From the NCBI RefSeq assembly GCF_901933205.1, contig NC_044578.1, positions 14,913,501 through 14,977,500 on the forward strand: DNA of 64,000 nucleotides, in the 5' to 3' direction. Shown piece after piece: positions 23,112 to 34,700 of the stretch. Position 1 is the first letter of the stretch. Each line of letters starts with the position of its first letter. The notes below the pieces were generated by a model, which had not been told where the DNA came from, searched no databases, and saw only the letters and a program-made list of their open reading frames with translations. This DNA is from Camarhynchus parvulus (taxonomy: Eukaryota > Chordata > Aves > Passeriformes > Thraupidae). Made by a program: the position numbers and the translations under genes.

Positions 23112-24089
23112 TTGTGTCAACATTTCTATTACAAACCCCTCTTTCCAGAAGGTTAAAACCTGTCTGTCAGCAAGGAAATAACTTTATTAAAAACAAACCT
23201 TGATAAAAATCCATTTGGCCACTTTCAAGTGATTACAGCCTTGTCCCAACATAAGAAACACACTGGGTTCAAAGTTGCTCTCATGCAACTTTAGAAGGGT
23301 TTTGCATGAGCCCCTTGCCTGGCTTGGCTGCACCCATGAGACCTGGGGAGTGAAGGCACTGAAGGAAGTGCCTGGCTTCCTCTAACTCCTCACTACTTTA
23401 ATGCCCTAGCCCCTTCCTGGAAAGGCTGCTGGAAGGTGAGATTTTCCCAGAGACACAGTCCCTCATGAGCAGGAGCCCAGAGTCAAAAGATGGGAGATGT
23501 TTCATTTCACCACACACATCTTCAGATGCCTCTTTCTAGCGGAGGTGACTTTTGCTCCTGCTGTGGAAACAGCAGCTTTGGGAAAACAGCAGTGACCCGT
23601 TTCAATACAACTCCCATTAGCACAAGGGAAGTGCATCAATCCCTAATTTTAGGTGAAAGCTAGGGTTACAAATATGTATCTATATATATAAAGAATTATA
23701 CTAAATGTGTATTTGGTTCCATTTGTTTTAAAAAAGCTTATACACTGAAGCCATACACCAAAAAAAGCTTTTAGAGGACTCAGAGGGGTCTTTCTGTTGT
23801 AATAGGTACATTTACTTGGGTTTTCAGTCCAAAAAATCCATTTTATGTGTATATCTGGCTGGGAGATTAACATATCCAGGCAAAGTTTTAGGGAGTCAAT
23901 CTCTTGTGTGTAAATAAGAGATGTCATTTGTTAAGACCTAATAAAAAAATCTTTAAATCATGTACTTTAAATTCAAACCTCCCCCTTTAAATTGAAACCA
24001 AGTCTGAAACTAGTCAAGTCAGAGAGGCTATTTATTCTATAGTGCAAATGCTCTAACTTTATGGGAATTTTCTCCTTAAGATAGGCAGT

Positions 24090-24117
24090 TAAAATAAATA
24101 AATAAAAGAAAATAAAC
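24090..24117 (+). repeat. (AAAT)n-like simple sequence
   Basis: Three AAAT units with drift to AAAAG. AT-only except for two G bases. Confidence 0.65.
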
Positions 24118-25179
24118 TATGATGTATTAAAGAGTTTAAAAAAAGAGGTTCAGATGCCCTTCCACAAGGTCTGCTTTGCTTTTGAGCTATTTTGATCACA
24201 AATAAAACCGCTTTAGATCAAAACTCTGCATCGAAACAGAGCCAAAATAATTAAGTCCACAACATGAGTGCATGGCTATGAAGTAAACAAGTTTCTTCAT
24301 AACACAGAGTTGAAACTGTGGCAGCCTCACAGAGCATTAGAGACTTGTGGGTCCTTGTGAAATATTAACAAAGTACAAAATTCCAAGATAAAACCATGGA
24401 CTGTTGGAAAGAGGGATCAGAGCACACTGTGGCTTCTCAGTTTGCCTCCTGAAAACCACAATTTACAAATTAACTACTGTGTCCCCTGAATCTCAAATTG
24501 TCAATCAGAACAGTAGAGAGTATGTCAACTGTATACTGCAGGTTGGTTCTGCACCTTGGTTTCCACATAGGCAGTACCTAAGCCTAGGACTAATGTCATG
24601 AGCAGGAAAAGAAAAAGCAACTGAGGAGAGGAAAAAAATCTCTTTGTGTTCTTCTAATCACTGCCATTCTGGTTGCTTTTCATGAATCCCCAGGACTTTT
24701 CTCCAAATACAACATCTGAAGACAGTCAGATCTGCAGGTGTCTAACAGCTACTCCATAGCTCTAAGGATTTTGACTTTTTCCTTTGTTTCTCAATTGTTT
24801 TCTTCTCCTAAGTGCCAAAATCTTGAATCATGGGATTGTTCTTTCAAGTGATGACATGATCTTTCTCTGCAGATCTGTCCACTTTCAACACAACTGAGAG
24901 CTTGTCAAGAGCAAGAATCTTTAAACAGTGCTTAAAAAATTAACAAGAAAGATCTGCCAACTGAGATCCTTCTGTATGGCAGGGCAGATTAAGGAGACAT
25001 TACAGTTCTATGGGCACTTCTAAAAGCTGCGGCCACATTGCGTCAGAATCTTTAAGCAACACTAATGTTTGGACCAAATACATGAATTCAAGGTAAAGGA
25101 ATGAAGGCTGGTTCAGGAATGCAAGATCCATTAAACTATGCAAGAATGCATGAACTGTAAAAAGTGGATCCCATATATA

Positions 25180-25830
25180 TCAGCTATAGCCCTTAGCTGT
25201 TAGCAGGTGTGAATCAGTCAGTTGTACAATTCATTTGTCTACCTAATTGCACTGAAGATAGGCTTTTACTTTGCCTATAACATCACTAATGAGTAGGTTT
25301 TCAGTTTGATCTAACTAATTAATTCTTGTTAACTTCCTTTGCATTGCTGTTCTTTTAATTTAACCAGAGACAGCACCAGAGTTGCTACTAGTGTTTAGTC
25401 TCAACTAGATTACTCCTATTCATTAAGGTCTGTAATTGTTGGTCATACCCTCACAAATGGTCATTACAACCTCTGGCTTGCATATTGAATAACAGCAATT
25501 TCCTGGCCTCAACAGACTCTCATGTGAGGGAGGGGAAAATGCTAATAAAGAAAGAATGAATGATTCTCTGCTTCATTCAGTGCTGTGTAGATTTCCTTTA
25601 CAGCAGAAATTGTACTGAGGTGGTAAAACGGGTTTCTTGCAGGCCCCCTACCTCCACCCTGAGTGAAAACAATAAGAACCAAGTCAAGCATTCCCTGCTA
25701 CTGTGATTACAGCATCCGTAAAAGTGATTATATGGCTGCTGTAATCAACTTCAATGAAAGCTGCCTGTTAGAGCTTCAATAATTACTCATTTCTGTTAAC
25801 AGCTTGCTTTCAGTTTAGTACTTTGAGGCC
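25180..25830. promoter_or_regulatory. Candidate conserved regulatory block with homeodomain-type inverted repeat
   Basis: TGATTACAGCA at 25704-25714 is mirrored exactly by TGCTGTAATCA at 25737-25747. After one mismatch, CC/GG pairs extend each arm, leaving a 16-base centre that holds a further GTGATTAT. GATTA/TAATC is a core for OTX/PITX and related homeodomains, so the arrangement could hold three sites. Upstream, ACTAATTAATTC at 25314-25325 and CTAATTGCAC near 25241 add TAATT cores. Coding frames are absent. Function is inferred from motif density and symmetry. Confidence 0.35.
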
Positions 25831-27268
25831 TAGGAAAAAAAAATTGGTGTTTTAATAAAAGATCCTGTGAATGCAGTATTTTGGGGGTAAGAACTTGTGT
25901 GTGGGCAAATTTAAAAAAAATGCACATGAAACTTTTTTGTCCTCTGCTCAATAGCAGCCCCTTTTCATTTAAGCTCAGAATCTATTTAACCAGCAACAAG
26001 CACAAGTTCATACAGGGTTCAGTCATGTACTGAATGTTTACCGAAGGAGGCACAATAGTTTAAATAAAGTGGTGGTTTTAAATATTTTACCCATTTCTTT
26101 AAACAAATTGCCAATCCTTAAACTCTGTTTTAAACGCATTTCAAAAGCAAAATACGACAAAGCTCTCTTTCAATAAAACCACCACTTTTGTCATAGTATG
26201 CCTCCTTCGCCTTGATGTATTTTATTTCTGCAAAGCTCTGGAAAAGAATGGAGCTTACAGAAGTTAAGGGCTCATTTTTAAAACAAAACAAAAGAACCAT
26301 TTAGTCTGAGATTAAAACAACACAGGTCACCATTGCCCTCCAATGTTTGATGTTCTGCAGAGCAATGACACAGCTAGGGATAAGGGAGGCAGACTGCAGA
26401 GAATTAAAGTTGACAAACACTTCCACCTTAAACTTAAAATCCCAGGCAACCTGTTTTGAAGTTAAAATAAACCCTAAACAACAAAAAGCAAAGAAACCAG
26501 TCCTCTTGTTTAGACAACTTCATGACTATGCTTTTATTTCTCTTATGTGCCTACACACTTCTCCTTTTGAGACAAAGAAACCACCAAAAAACCAAATCTA
26601 GAAAGGAGGCTCTCAGAGTATCCAACAGAAAGCTAAAATAGTTTAAAATGCTGTAAGATCTTATAAGAAACTCAGTGAAGTCTGAATAAGTATAAATGAG
26701 ATTGTTTTTTCACCTAGAATCTTTCTCCACTTTGGGAAGGTTTACAGTAAGATTTCCTTCAACTCAAGGGCCAAGCTTCCTGAAGAACAAGCTTGTTCTG
26801 ATGAGGGGCTACTGGCCATGGTTGCTGTCCCTGTAGGAGCTCTAAAAAGCAATTCAGCCTGCTGGAGACAGAGGACATGCTATGAAGAACACACTGCTGC
26901 ATCCTTTTAACAGGACTGTTTCCTGCAAAGGCTTGCAGCTGATGGCAGCTTTTGTTGTAGCCAGAAGAGAGGCTGGGGTGACTTAGTCCCCACTTAGAGA
27001 TCCCAGGGGATGGAGTTAGCTGCTGAGCACCTTGCACACATGCCCAAACACATTTCTTGATCTGACACGTGAATGGGAGGGGAAGATGTGCCGCTTTAGC
27101 ACCTGATCAACAGCATCAAGGAGGGCTTAGCTCTATGAACAATACATATACCCTTTCTTTAAATCACCTTGGCCCAGAAATACAAAACATGTTCCCTGTC
27201 CTCAGTTTATCTCATAGGTGAAGTAGCAGAAAAAACCATTATTGATGTCTTGAATGTAATACAGTGCG
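25831..27268. other. Non-coding stretch; 14-bp perfect palindrome at 26785-26798
   Basis: Unremarkable apart from GAACAAGCTTGTTC, a 14-base perfect palindrome, and A-rich runs near 26280. No gene or nameable repeat was found. Confidence 0.5.
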
Positions 27269-27320
27269 TGACATTTACATAGCATCTTTCATCCTGAAGG
27301 ATTCCACAGCACTTTATAAA
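27269..27320 (+). mobile_element. Fragment of an ancient dispersed element (copy A)
   Basis: The words ACATTTACATAGCATCTTTCATCC...AGG then CAGCACTTTATAAA follow a series I recall as 'catttatatagcgcctttcatcc...aaagcactttacaaa', widespread in vertebrate genomes. A second copy lies at 47064-47107. I am sure of the resemblance between the two copies and less sure of the family, which may be the 5' part of a SINE that has a MIR-like tail. Confidence 0.5.
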
Positions 27321-27701
27321 TTATATATTTATAGAAGTTGCTCCCCCATTAGAATGAAGACAATGCTGGGGTATAAGCCAGCAGCCAGTTGGACAAATGC
27401 TAATCAGCACCAATTTGGTCAAGAACAGCAGTTGGAATTATCTAGTCATGGAAAGAATGGTATGAATTATAGAGAACCTAATTTTCCTTGGTACCTGAAA
27501 TCACTGCTTTATTGTACATGCACTATTTGGTTGCATCCAGCAGAATTTTCATAAACCTTCCACTGTTTCTGAGGACAGAACATTCTCAAAAAGAGGACAC
27601 TGCTTTTACTGGTGGTCCATCAGAATGCAATCCTGCTGTGAAAGAAGGCACCATGAATCACCTGTGTATCAACCAGCTATGTAGCTATGGTTTCAGTGTA
27701 G
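27321..27701. other. Non-coding stretch with nothing recognisable
   Basis: Short frames only. Words such as GGTATAAGCCAGCAGCCAG may be the diverged continuation of the preceding element, but I could not align them. Confidence 0.4.
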
Positions 27702-27755
27702 GGCAGCATCTTCAGCTGGCATAGTCCCACTTATTACAACCTGTCTCCAGAACTT
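27702..27755 (+). repeat. Left copy of a split direct repeat
   Basis: It contains GGCAGCATCTTCAG (27702-27715) and a 27-base word at 27729-27755 that includes AACCTGTCTCCAGAACTT. Both recur about 0.8-1.1 kb downstream, at 28496-28509 and 28791-28817. The 27-base words differ at one position. AGCTGGCATAGTCCCACTT resembles a word of the old sauropsid repeat noted at 57374. Confidence 0.65.
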
Positions 27756-28495
27756 GAAAGGATCTATTCCAAAGTTATCCTCTGGGGTTTCACTTCATAA
27801 AATGATTCCATGTTACAATTTAATTTTCCTTTCCTAAAGAAAGTGTAGACAATGGACATATAACATGACCATAAACATTAAAAAAAGAAGAAAATAAAGC
27901 GTCATCTTCCTTGTGAACATAAAAGGATGAATTTCTGATGTTGCTCTTTTCTTTTTGTCACCTGTGTGCACATTGGAGTCATCTTTTGTTCTCTCTACTT
28001 CCTTACAGGAGACTGCAATGAGGGCAGTCAGCCTTGCCCCCAGGGCAGAGGCTCTCTCTGAATGGACAGAGCTCTCCTGATGTCTAGGGGCTCCGGGTGC
28101 AAGATGGAGGAACATTCCTCTGCTTTACATTGTGTGCAGCATCCTGACCAGTGCAGATCATTATGCTCTCAGAGGGAACACATCTGTCACATACCTTCCA
28201 TCCTCTCCTTTTACTCCGTTTGATTTAGGTGTGGTCTGGTTAGATCAAAGTATTTAGACACAAAAGGAATGTGAAAAAGAGGAAGCAAAAAATTTCAAGC
28301 TGCTTGGGACTATATATTTACCCAAAAAAAAAAGATAAAATCTGATCGGATTTTTATGTGTTTGTTTTCTCTGAAAATCAAGATAGGGGTCTGCAAGTCC
28401 TCATTCAGAAACTTCCACCATACAGGAACTGTCAATAGATCAATGCTTGCAGGATGAGGAACCTGTGGAAAGCATTTCACATAGCTGTTTGTCTA
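27756..28495. other. Non-coding stretch with nothing recognisable
   Basis: Only short frames, no repeats that I could name and no motif cluster. Confidence 0.5.
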
Positions 28496-28817
28496 GGCAG
28501 CATCTTCAGTGCAGATCAGTAAGAGTTACACTGAAATTAGTAGGAACAATTTTTCCTGTCAGGTAACTAACTGATCTTAATATATTTTTGCAAGTAATTT
28601 AACATGAAAAAAAATCATAAAACATCCTTTCATTTTCTATTACATATTCAGTATATTATTTCTCTAGGAAAACTAATGAGAACAAATTTAGTGTTTCTTT
28701 GGCTATAGGAATGGAGATTTTATCTGGTCTTTACGCACTAGTACAAAAAAGATCCAATACGGCCCATAACTGCAAAAGCATCACAATGCAACTTATTATA
28801 ACCTGTCTCCAGAACTT
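28496..28817 (+). repeat. Right copy of the split direct repeat
   Basis: GGCAGCATCTTCAG at 28496-28509 and the 27-base word at 28791-28817 (26 of 27 identical to the left copy) keep the same order as upstream. Here they are about 280 bases apart instead of 13. This suggests either two copies of one dispersed element with an insertion or deletion, or two independent coincidences for the shorter word. Confidence 0.55.
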
Positions 28818-29908
28818 TGTATTAAGCAGACTAATGCACAAGCCCTAAAACTCTTAAAGCAGCTATTATGTTATATAGTAGGAGAATGCTGTAAACAAAA
28901 TGCTTATACTTGTCAGAATAAGCCTGAAAAACTTGAAAACTGCAGGACATAACTTTTCCTGAGCATGGCCACTGTTGCAAACTTCTGTAACAAGATTCAA
29001 CATTGAACTTTTCACACTGACAAATAGGAAGGTTTGGTACAAAGTACGGAAGAGCTGGCTGGGAATTGTGATTTCTGCTCCACAAATAGCTTGTGTCCCA
29101 CAGGTGCTGAGGTAAAATTAAACATTGAAAAAAAAATCTTGAGCCTTTATATAATTTTCTTTAACATTCAAGAAACCTACCCCCTAAAAAAATTTGAAGA
29201 AAATGAAGCATGTTGCTCATGACAGACCACTGTGTCCAGCACTAGCATCAAGGACAACAGGTATCAAAAGATGCAATTATTTTTCTTTTTTTGATGAAAA
29301 ACAGTAACACAGAGGTGTTTGTGGAGTCAGCTTAAACTCAAATTTCTCAACCCACCACTAAGGCAGACAAAAAAGTCAGGGTATTCCAGCATACCTACTT
29401 TCTTAAGACAGGAGACTGTCTTTAAATCTTTTCACTGGAGGAGATGATTAAGGCAAACCTAGTGGTGTTATGTGCAAGAGGTATGTAAAAAGCAGTATCT
29501 TCTCTAGACCACCTTCTGGCTATTGGATAGAATTACAGACACCAAGATCTTCCCACATATGATTACAGCCTAGCTGCTTTTAAAGACCCCCCCAATCCCA
29601 AGTGGATAAAATTGGTCTTTTTTTCCACAGTCATAGCAATTTCATTGGCTCAGTGACCTATTTTCTGACAAAGAAAGAATTATGTGACACAGATCTTTCC
29701 CTGTGTAGACAATCATTAAAAATGATGTTAATAGAATATTTGATACCTTTGTGAGAGGTGAAGTAGGTGTGAATGACAGGGAGATAATTTCTAGATGCAC
29801 TGGTTGCCTTACAGTACAGTTGCCTGTATTACCTTAACTGTAGAATAAACATGCAACTCCTACATGAGTCCCTTCACTCACTGATTTTAATTGCTCTGCA
29901 GTGGTCTC
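28818..29908. other. Non-coding stretch with nothing recognisable
   Basis: AT-rich with short frames. A C7 run lies near 29587. Confidence 0.5.
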
Positions 29909-30020
29909 ATTTTACAGAAGGAGAAACTATACTCAGAGCAGTGAGGCCACATGGTCCAGCTGACATTGCAGGGCAGTCAAGCAGCAAGGAATGGTGCTGT
30001 CTCTTGGTTACCAGACAACT
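29909..30020 (+). mobile_element. MIR-like SINE fragment (tail region)
   Basis: CATTTTACAGAAGGAGAAACT is followed by a CTCAGAGCAGTGAGG block, CCACATGGTCCAGC and CAAGCAGCAAGGAATGG. This tracks the same MIR/CORE-SINE tail consensus as 16206-16320. The first 20 bases match especially well and the rest is heavily diverged. Orientation is plus in both copies. Confidence 0.55.
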
Positions 30021-31395
30021 GCATCACTTGGAAGAACTTACTGCAACTGTCCCTTTCACTTGAAACCATTTGTGCTTTGAGAGAGATACATACTGGATGA
30101 AATGACTGCAGTGACCATTTCTGTTGCATTCAGCAACAAAAACTGCATAAAGTGCATTTGAGAAGATGTATATACTTGACACGAGCTTCTGTAGTAGACC
30201 TCCTCCCTATATGGCATGAAGTCCCACACAGCTAATCCTATATGACTTGTTACACCTTGTTTCACTTCCTCTCTTCTTAATGTACCTACAGCAGCAGCAT
30301 GACATAATGAAATCTATCAAATATTAATTTTAAATGCTCGCCATTGACCAAAAATGCACTCTGAGATTTATCAGGAGGCACCTATGCTGACAGTAGGACA
30401 GGGTCTGGGTACAAGGGCTATTGCTAAGTCGATTAAGTAGGCCCCAAAATAGACACAACTTTCTAATTAAATCAAAGAGCTTGAATCCCATCCAGACCCA
30501 GCTATGAAGCCAGAGATGTGTGGGTGGAACACGTTCAAACCGGCCCGTGCTGCCACACTGGGCAGAGCACAGTGAGAAACCCAACGAGGCAGTGACAGCA
30601 CGTAGGACTGCTTGGGGCAGGTGAGCACCATTCAGACATCTCTTAGCTAGCACAGAAGGGACAAAAAGTGGAAGTTACTGTTGTGAGCAGAAGCCACTAG
30701 GGCTAAAGAGCACATCAATTCCACAAAGCTCTGCGGCAGACGGTGAAGCAGTCTGCACAAGCAAAGTCAGACACAGTTACTTGTGTAGCAGTTGATGATG
30801 CCCCATGAGCACAGGTGGTAAGCATCCTGCCCTCCATTTACCAAGAACAATTGTTAATAAGGGATTCAAAATCTTCCAGCTGATGGCTGATCAGTCATGA
30901 AGGACACTAGTCCTGTTCACAGTAACAGTTCACAGAAAGCACTCCCCTGCTCTTCCCACACCTTAAAATATAGTTTAAAATTCTACCAGAGAAGATGATA
31001 TGCATCATTCCTTGCTTTCTTACTGCTCCCATGGAAGCAACCAAAATAGACAACATCTGATCATTTTCTCCCCACAATGCATCTGGAAATATTCTCCCAG
31101 AGAGAAATTATTAGATGTGACTCCAAATTGAGAAGGTGCAGATTGCTGACACTATCAAACCATTCCTTGACTTGCCAGAAACACTCCACAGCTTAAAACC
31201 ACAATGCCATATATGACAAAAAAATGGTGAAATATCAATAAGCTTTCTGCTACTAGCAGACACAAATATTAAGATTTCATTAGTCAGAGGATAGTCTGTG
31301 TTTGGTTTGAGGAGATTGTGAAGGGGAGGCAATTACAGAGTTGGTATATTTATGTGGTAGAGCAGAATTCCCTAACAGAACAGGTAGAGTGAAAT
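30021..31395. other. Non-coding stretch; GC-richer patch near 30480-30640
   Basis: A 107-codon minus-strand frame (30330-30653) crosses the GC-richer patch. It has no domain that I recognise and no splice context. No other signals were seen. Confidence 0.5.
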
Positions 31396-31454
31396 ACACA
31401 TGTCTGTGTGTGTATATACACACATATGTATACATGTATATATCTTTCTATCTT
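31396..31454 (+). repeat. Compound (TG)n/(TA)n microsatellite
   Basis: TGTGTGTGTATATACACACA and the ATGTATACATGTATATAT words that follow give a mixed dinucleotide repeat with strong self-complementarity. Confidence 0.8.
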
Positions 31455-31589
31455 TGTGAAGTGTGTTTAGCAGCTAAATGTCATGTCCTTATAGAAATTT
31501 AAAATAAAAGATTTTATTTCTGTCAGTGTCTCTGCTCTAGATAGTGTGCCACCTCTGACTTTAGTAAGGAGTAGCACTCTAGTGACTAT

Positions 31590-31720
31590 CATTCACCTAT
31601 GGCAGCAAGTTCCAGAAGCTCACTGCTTGTCTTACAAGGAATTATGTCGTATTGTAAAATGATCCTTAAGATCATTTAAGTTCTATTTCTCATTCTTCTA
31701 TTATGAGAAGTCAAACTAAA
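31590..31720 (+). mobile_element. Possible L3/CR1-type LINE 3' fragment
   Basis: TATGGCAGCAAGTTCCA, then GAATTATG, and further on CTTCTATTATGAGAAG follow in the order I recall for the 3' untranslated part of old CR1/L3 elements ('gcagtgagttccac...aattatg...tattgtgagaga'). It shows high divergence and no reverse-transcriptase remnant. The typical young-CR1 octamer tail is absent, consistent with an old copy. Confidence 0.35.
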
Positions 31721-34700
31721 CCTGAACCATGAACTGTTTCAAAATGTTTCCCGAAGCTGGAAGTAAACTTACATTGTTATTTTGGAAATTTTGCTGATCC
31801 CAGATCTCAAACTGAAACTGAAGAAAAACAGATCTTTCCAGCTTGAAACACCAGTTCATCTGAAAAGCAATATCCCCATGCACATTCAACAAGAGGACAG
31901 CTTGACTTTAAGAGTCCTTTAAAAACCACTATCCTGCCCCATGTCTGTTCTTTTCTCCCTTCCTTGTCACAATAAACACCAGCAGATGGTCACAAACTTT
32001 CTTCCTTGGAATCAGCTACCCTCAGGGACTACCTGCTAAGGTGAGATTGAGGTAAACTGCTTCTTGGGATTGTAGTTTCTCATTTGGCTGTCGTTCACTA
32101 GCCTTAGTTTCCTCCAGCAATTTCACTACTATACCTAGTGGCAAGAAGATATAAAAGTGTGATGGATTTGAGGTTTTACAAGGGAGAGAAAGGAGATTTT
32201 ACCTGCCAGCCAGCTGACCCTTCCATCATTCCCACTCCTCTGGTTCATCCTTGGCCCACCTGTATTGCTGGCAACACTTCTTTTCTCATCAGCAACATGG
32301 TCCCCCACACTAAGTTTCAGGTTTTAAAAAACCCAGTACAGGCCCAGGACTAAAAATGATGCGCATGGAAAGAGGGGTGCAGATGGAGTCCCCTTGCTGT
32401 GAGGGACTCTGTGAACTGAACAATAAACTGTTACTGGCTTGGAATCAGAGCTCAGCTAAAACAGCTTCAGTCACAGCTGGATCTGACCCAGAACAGATTC
32501 AAACATACTGGTTCAATTCCCTGGTTATAAGTGTCTTCTTGTAATGATAAGCTCTAATCAGCAATTAGGAAGTGCTCATGGTGAGGTACTGCCAGAATTC
32601 ACGTAAGGAAGGTCAGCCATGGGCCCGGGTCTCATAAAAATTCCAAACTGGAATAATAATCTCTATGCTGAGCAAACATTTCAATATTGACATAACTAAA
32701 GCACAGCTGAGATGGGGAAAAAAGGCAGGAAGTATTTGTCATTTATAGGAAGACAACAAGATATACACATTCCTTAACGTTAAGATGTTATAGATTCCAC
32801 TGGGCACCATGTGATTGTATAGTCCTTGTATTAATCCCTATCTATATACAGCAGAGTGTATCAATAGATTAAAGTATTTATGAGCTAAAAACATGACAGG
32901 AAGCAGACACACCCAGCATAAATAATGCATGATTGTGCCAGTGTTCCTCATAAGCAGTCCCTTAATGTTCTCAGCTAAGCTCAGGTGAAAGGTACGTAAT
33001 GAGAGACAGGACAGCTTTAACTTTTCTGGTGTTACCTCCTTTTGGAGAATTTTCCCCCGAGCTTTCCCTACAATAATTTGCAAACAATTCACCTCAGCCT
33101 GGTTAGATCAGATTTCCAGATGAGCATTAGATGTGTGAAAAGCACATGAAGCTGATGAAAATGCAGCTTACACACTGCCCTCCTTTCAGCTGCTGTGTAG
33201 CTCAAGTCCAGCACTCCACTGCTTATTTTGTGGACAGACTTCCAGGCTAGAGATTCATATGGGGCAAGATTGACCTCAAGAAGATTCTGAATGTGGAAAG
33301 ACATAAACATGAAGTTTGTGTCATGGTGAGGGCTACACACCAGCTCTGAAAGGAGTACACAGACATGGCAATGAGTGATAGGACATGAAAAGGACTTTTA
33401 AGAGGAGAATGAGAAAATAAATAATCTCTATCCTGGAGTCATCCTAAGACAAAGTGCATCCTCTTTCAGCACTGGCTAAGAGCAACATTTTCAGTTCACA
33501 GTTGGTGGTTCCCAAGAGTTCAGCTGGGATGTTCTAGTTTATATTTGTAAACAACAGTTTAATCAGTAGAGGAATTTCTCTGTCTGTAGCTTGGATCACA
33601 ACCATTCATGCCATTAAAAGCTCTTGCAGAGTTCTGAAAGAAGTCTTTTGGATTGTGTTTGTAATATTTCCTTTTGTTTGTTTTGGTTTTTTGTTAGTTT
33701 GGGATTTTTTTTTTAAAGTAGTATGCCAGTGTGTTATAGGTTTAAACTGACACACTGCTCTTTAAACGAGACAGTGTCACAAGTTACCACGTGTTTCACA
33801 GCGCAATCCTTGCTTTCCCCACCTAGTTGAATCAGAAGCTCCTTGCTCGTTACAATCTCATTTATCCCTATGTCATTCTCCCAGCTGCCAGCTAAAAATT
33901 TGTTTAATTTGCTTGCAAGGGACAATGCACAAGAAATGCAATAACAAAATAAAAAGTAATGGTTTTGTAAACTGGTAATTGTTTCATTCTCTCCAGAGCG
34001 ATAAAACTTTATAAAAGGAACATGAACATGCTGAAAAATCAGGGTATGGCTATTTGAGCTTCTTTTTGGTTCATTTGAGAAAGAAAACACTAATAACAAT
34101 AATAATATGTTTGGGTTGAATGGAATCTCCTTTGATTCATCCTGTTTCTCCAATTTCTCAGAGAAGAAGGATGGAAGAATGTATGCAATTAAACTATTGG
34201 CCTAAAAATGACAAAGCTCTAAATCTTTGGAGGTGCTGGATACTTAAAACCTGATATTTCAAGTTCATATATTGACTCAGATTAAGGACAAAACATCTTT
34301 GTTCAGATGGAAACATACTGAGAGGGCACTGCTTTTTCTGCAAGGCCCTCTTAACTCAAAGACTTCTGTCTGGTAGATCTCAGACTTGTTGATCTTGGGA
34401 CATGAACTGAAGTAAACTACTTGCAGACAATTTTCAGGGAAGAAATGAAGTGAGAGTGATGGTGTGTGCAATATTAGTATTAGGTGGATATAAGAGTGGG
34501 AATCATTAAGTCTGTTCAAACACAATGTGTTGCAAATTAAAAAATATTTTTTTTGTTCCTGGGTCTCTAGAAAAGACAAGCCCCAAAGATCAGACTTTGA
34601 AATGTGTCATTTTGTGCTGGGTAGGATTTTCCTAAGCACCTAAGGAAGTTGCCAACCTGACTTCCATTTCAATCAATGGGACCAAAGCCCAAAGTTCAGA

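Larger units (their letters stand above)
19299..25179. other. Non-coding stretch with small structural signals only
   Basis: The stretch contains an 8-base-arm inverted repeat at 20611-20633, a 9-base-arm hairpin at 20654-20678, a weak CTCF-like word at 23098-23111 and A/T simple sequence at 24090-24117. A GC-richer patch at 23310-23560 has a donor-like AAGGTGAGAT but no paired acceptor that I trust. No coding gene or RNA gene was seen. Confidence 0.5.

Noticed and set aside
32440..32530. tRNA-like B-box word GGTTCAATTCC
   Set aside because: No matching A box, no acceptor stem and no cloverleaf could be folded around it.
33734..34153. 139-codon minus-strand frame
   Set aside because: AT-rich composition, no recognisable domain, no splice signals or neighbours.
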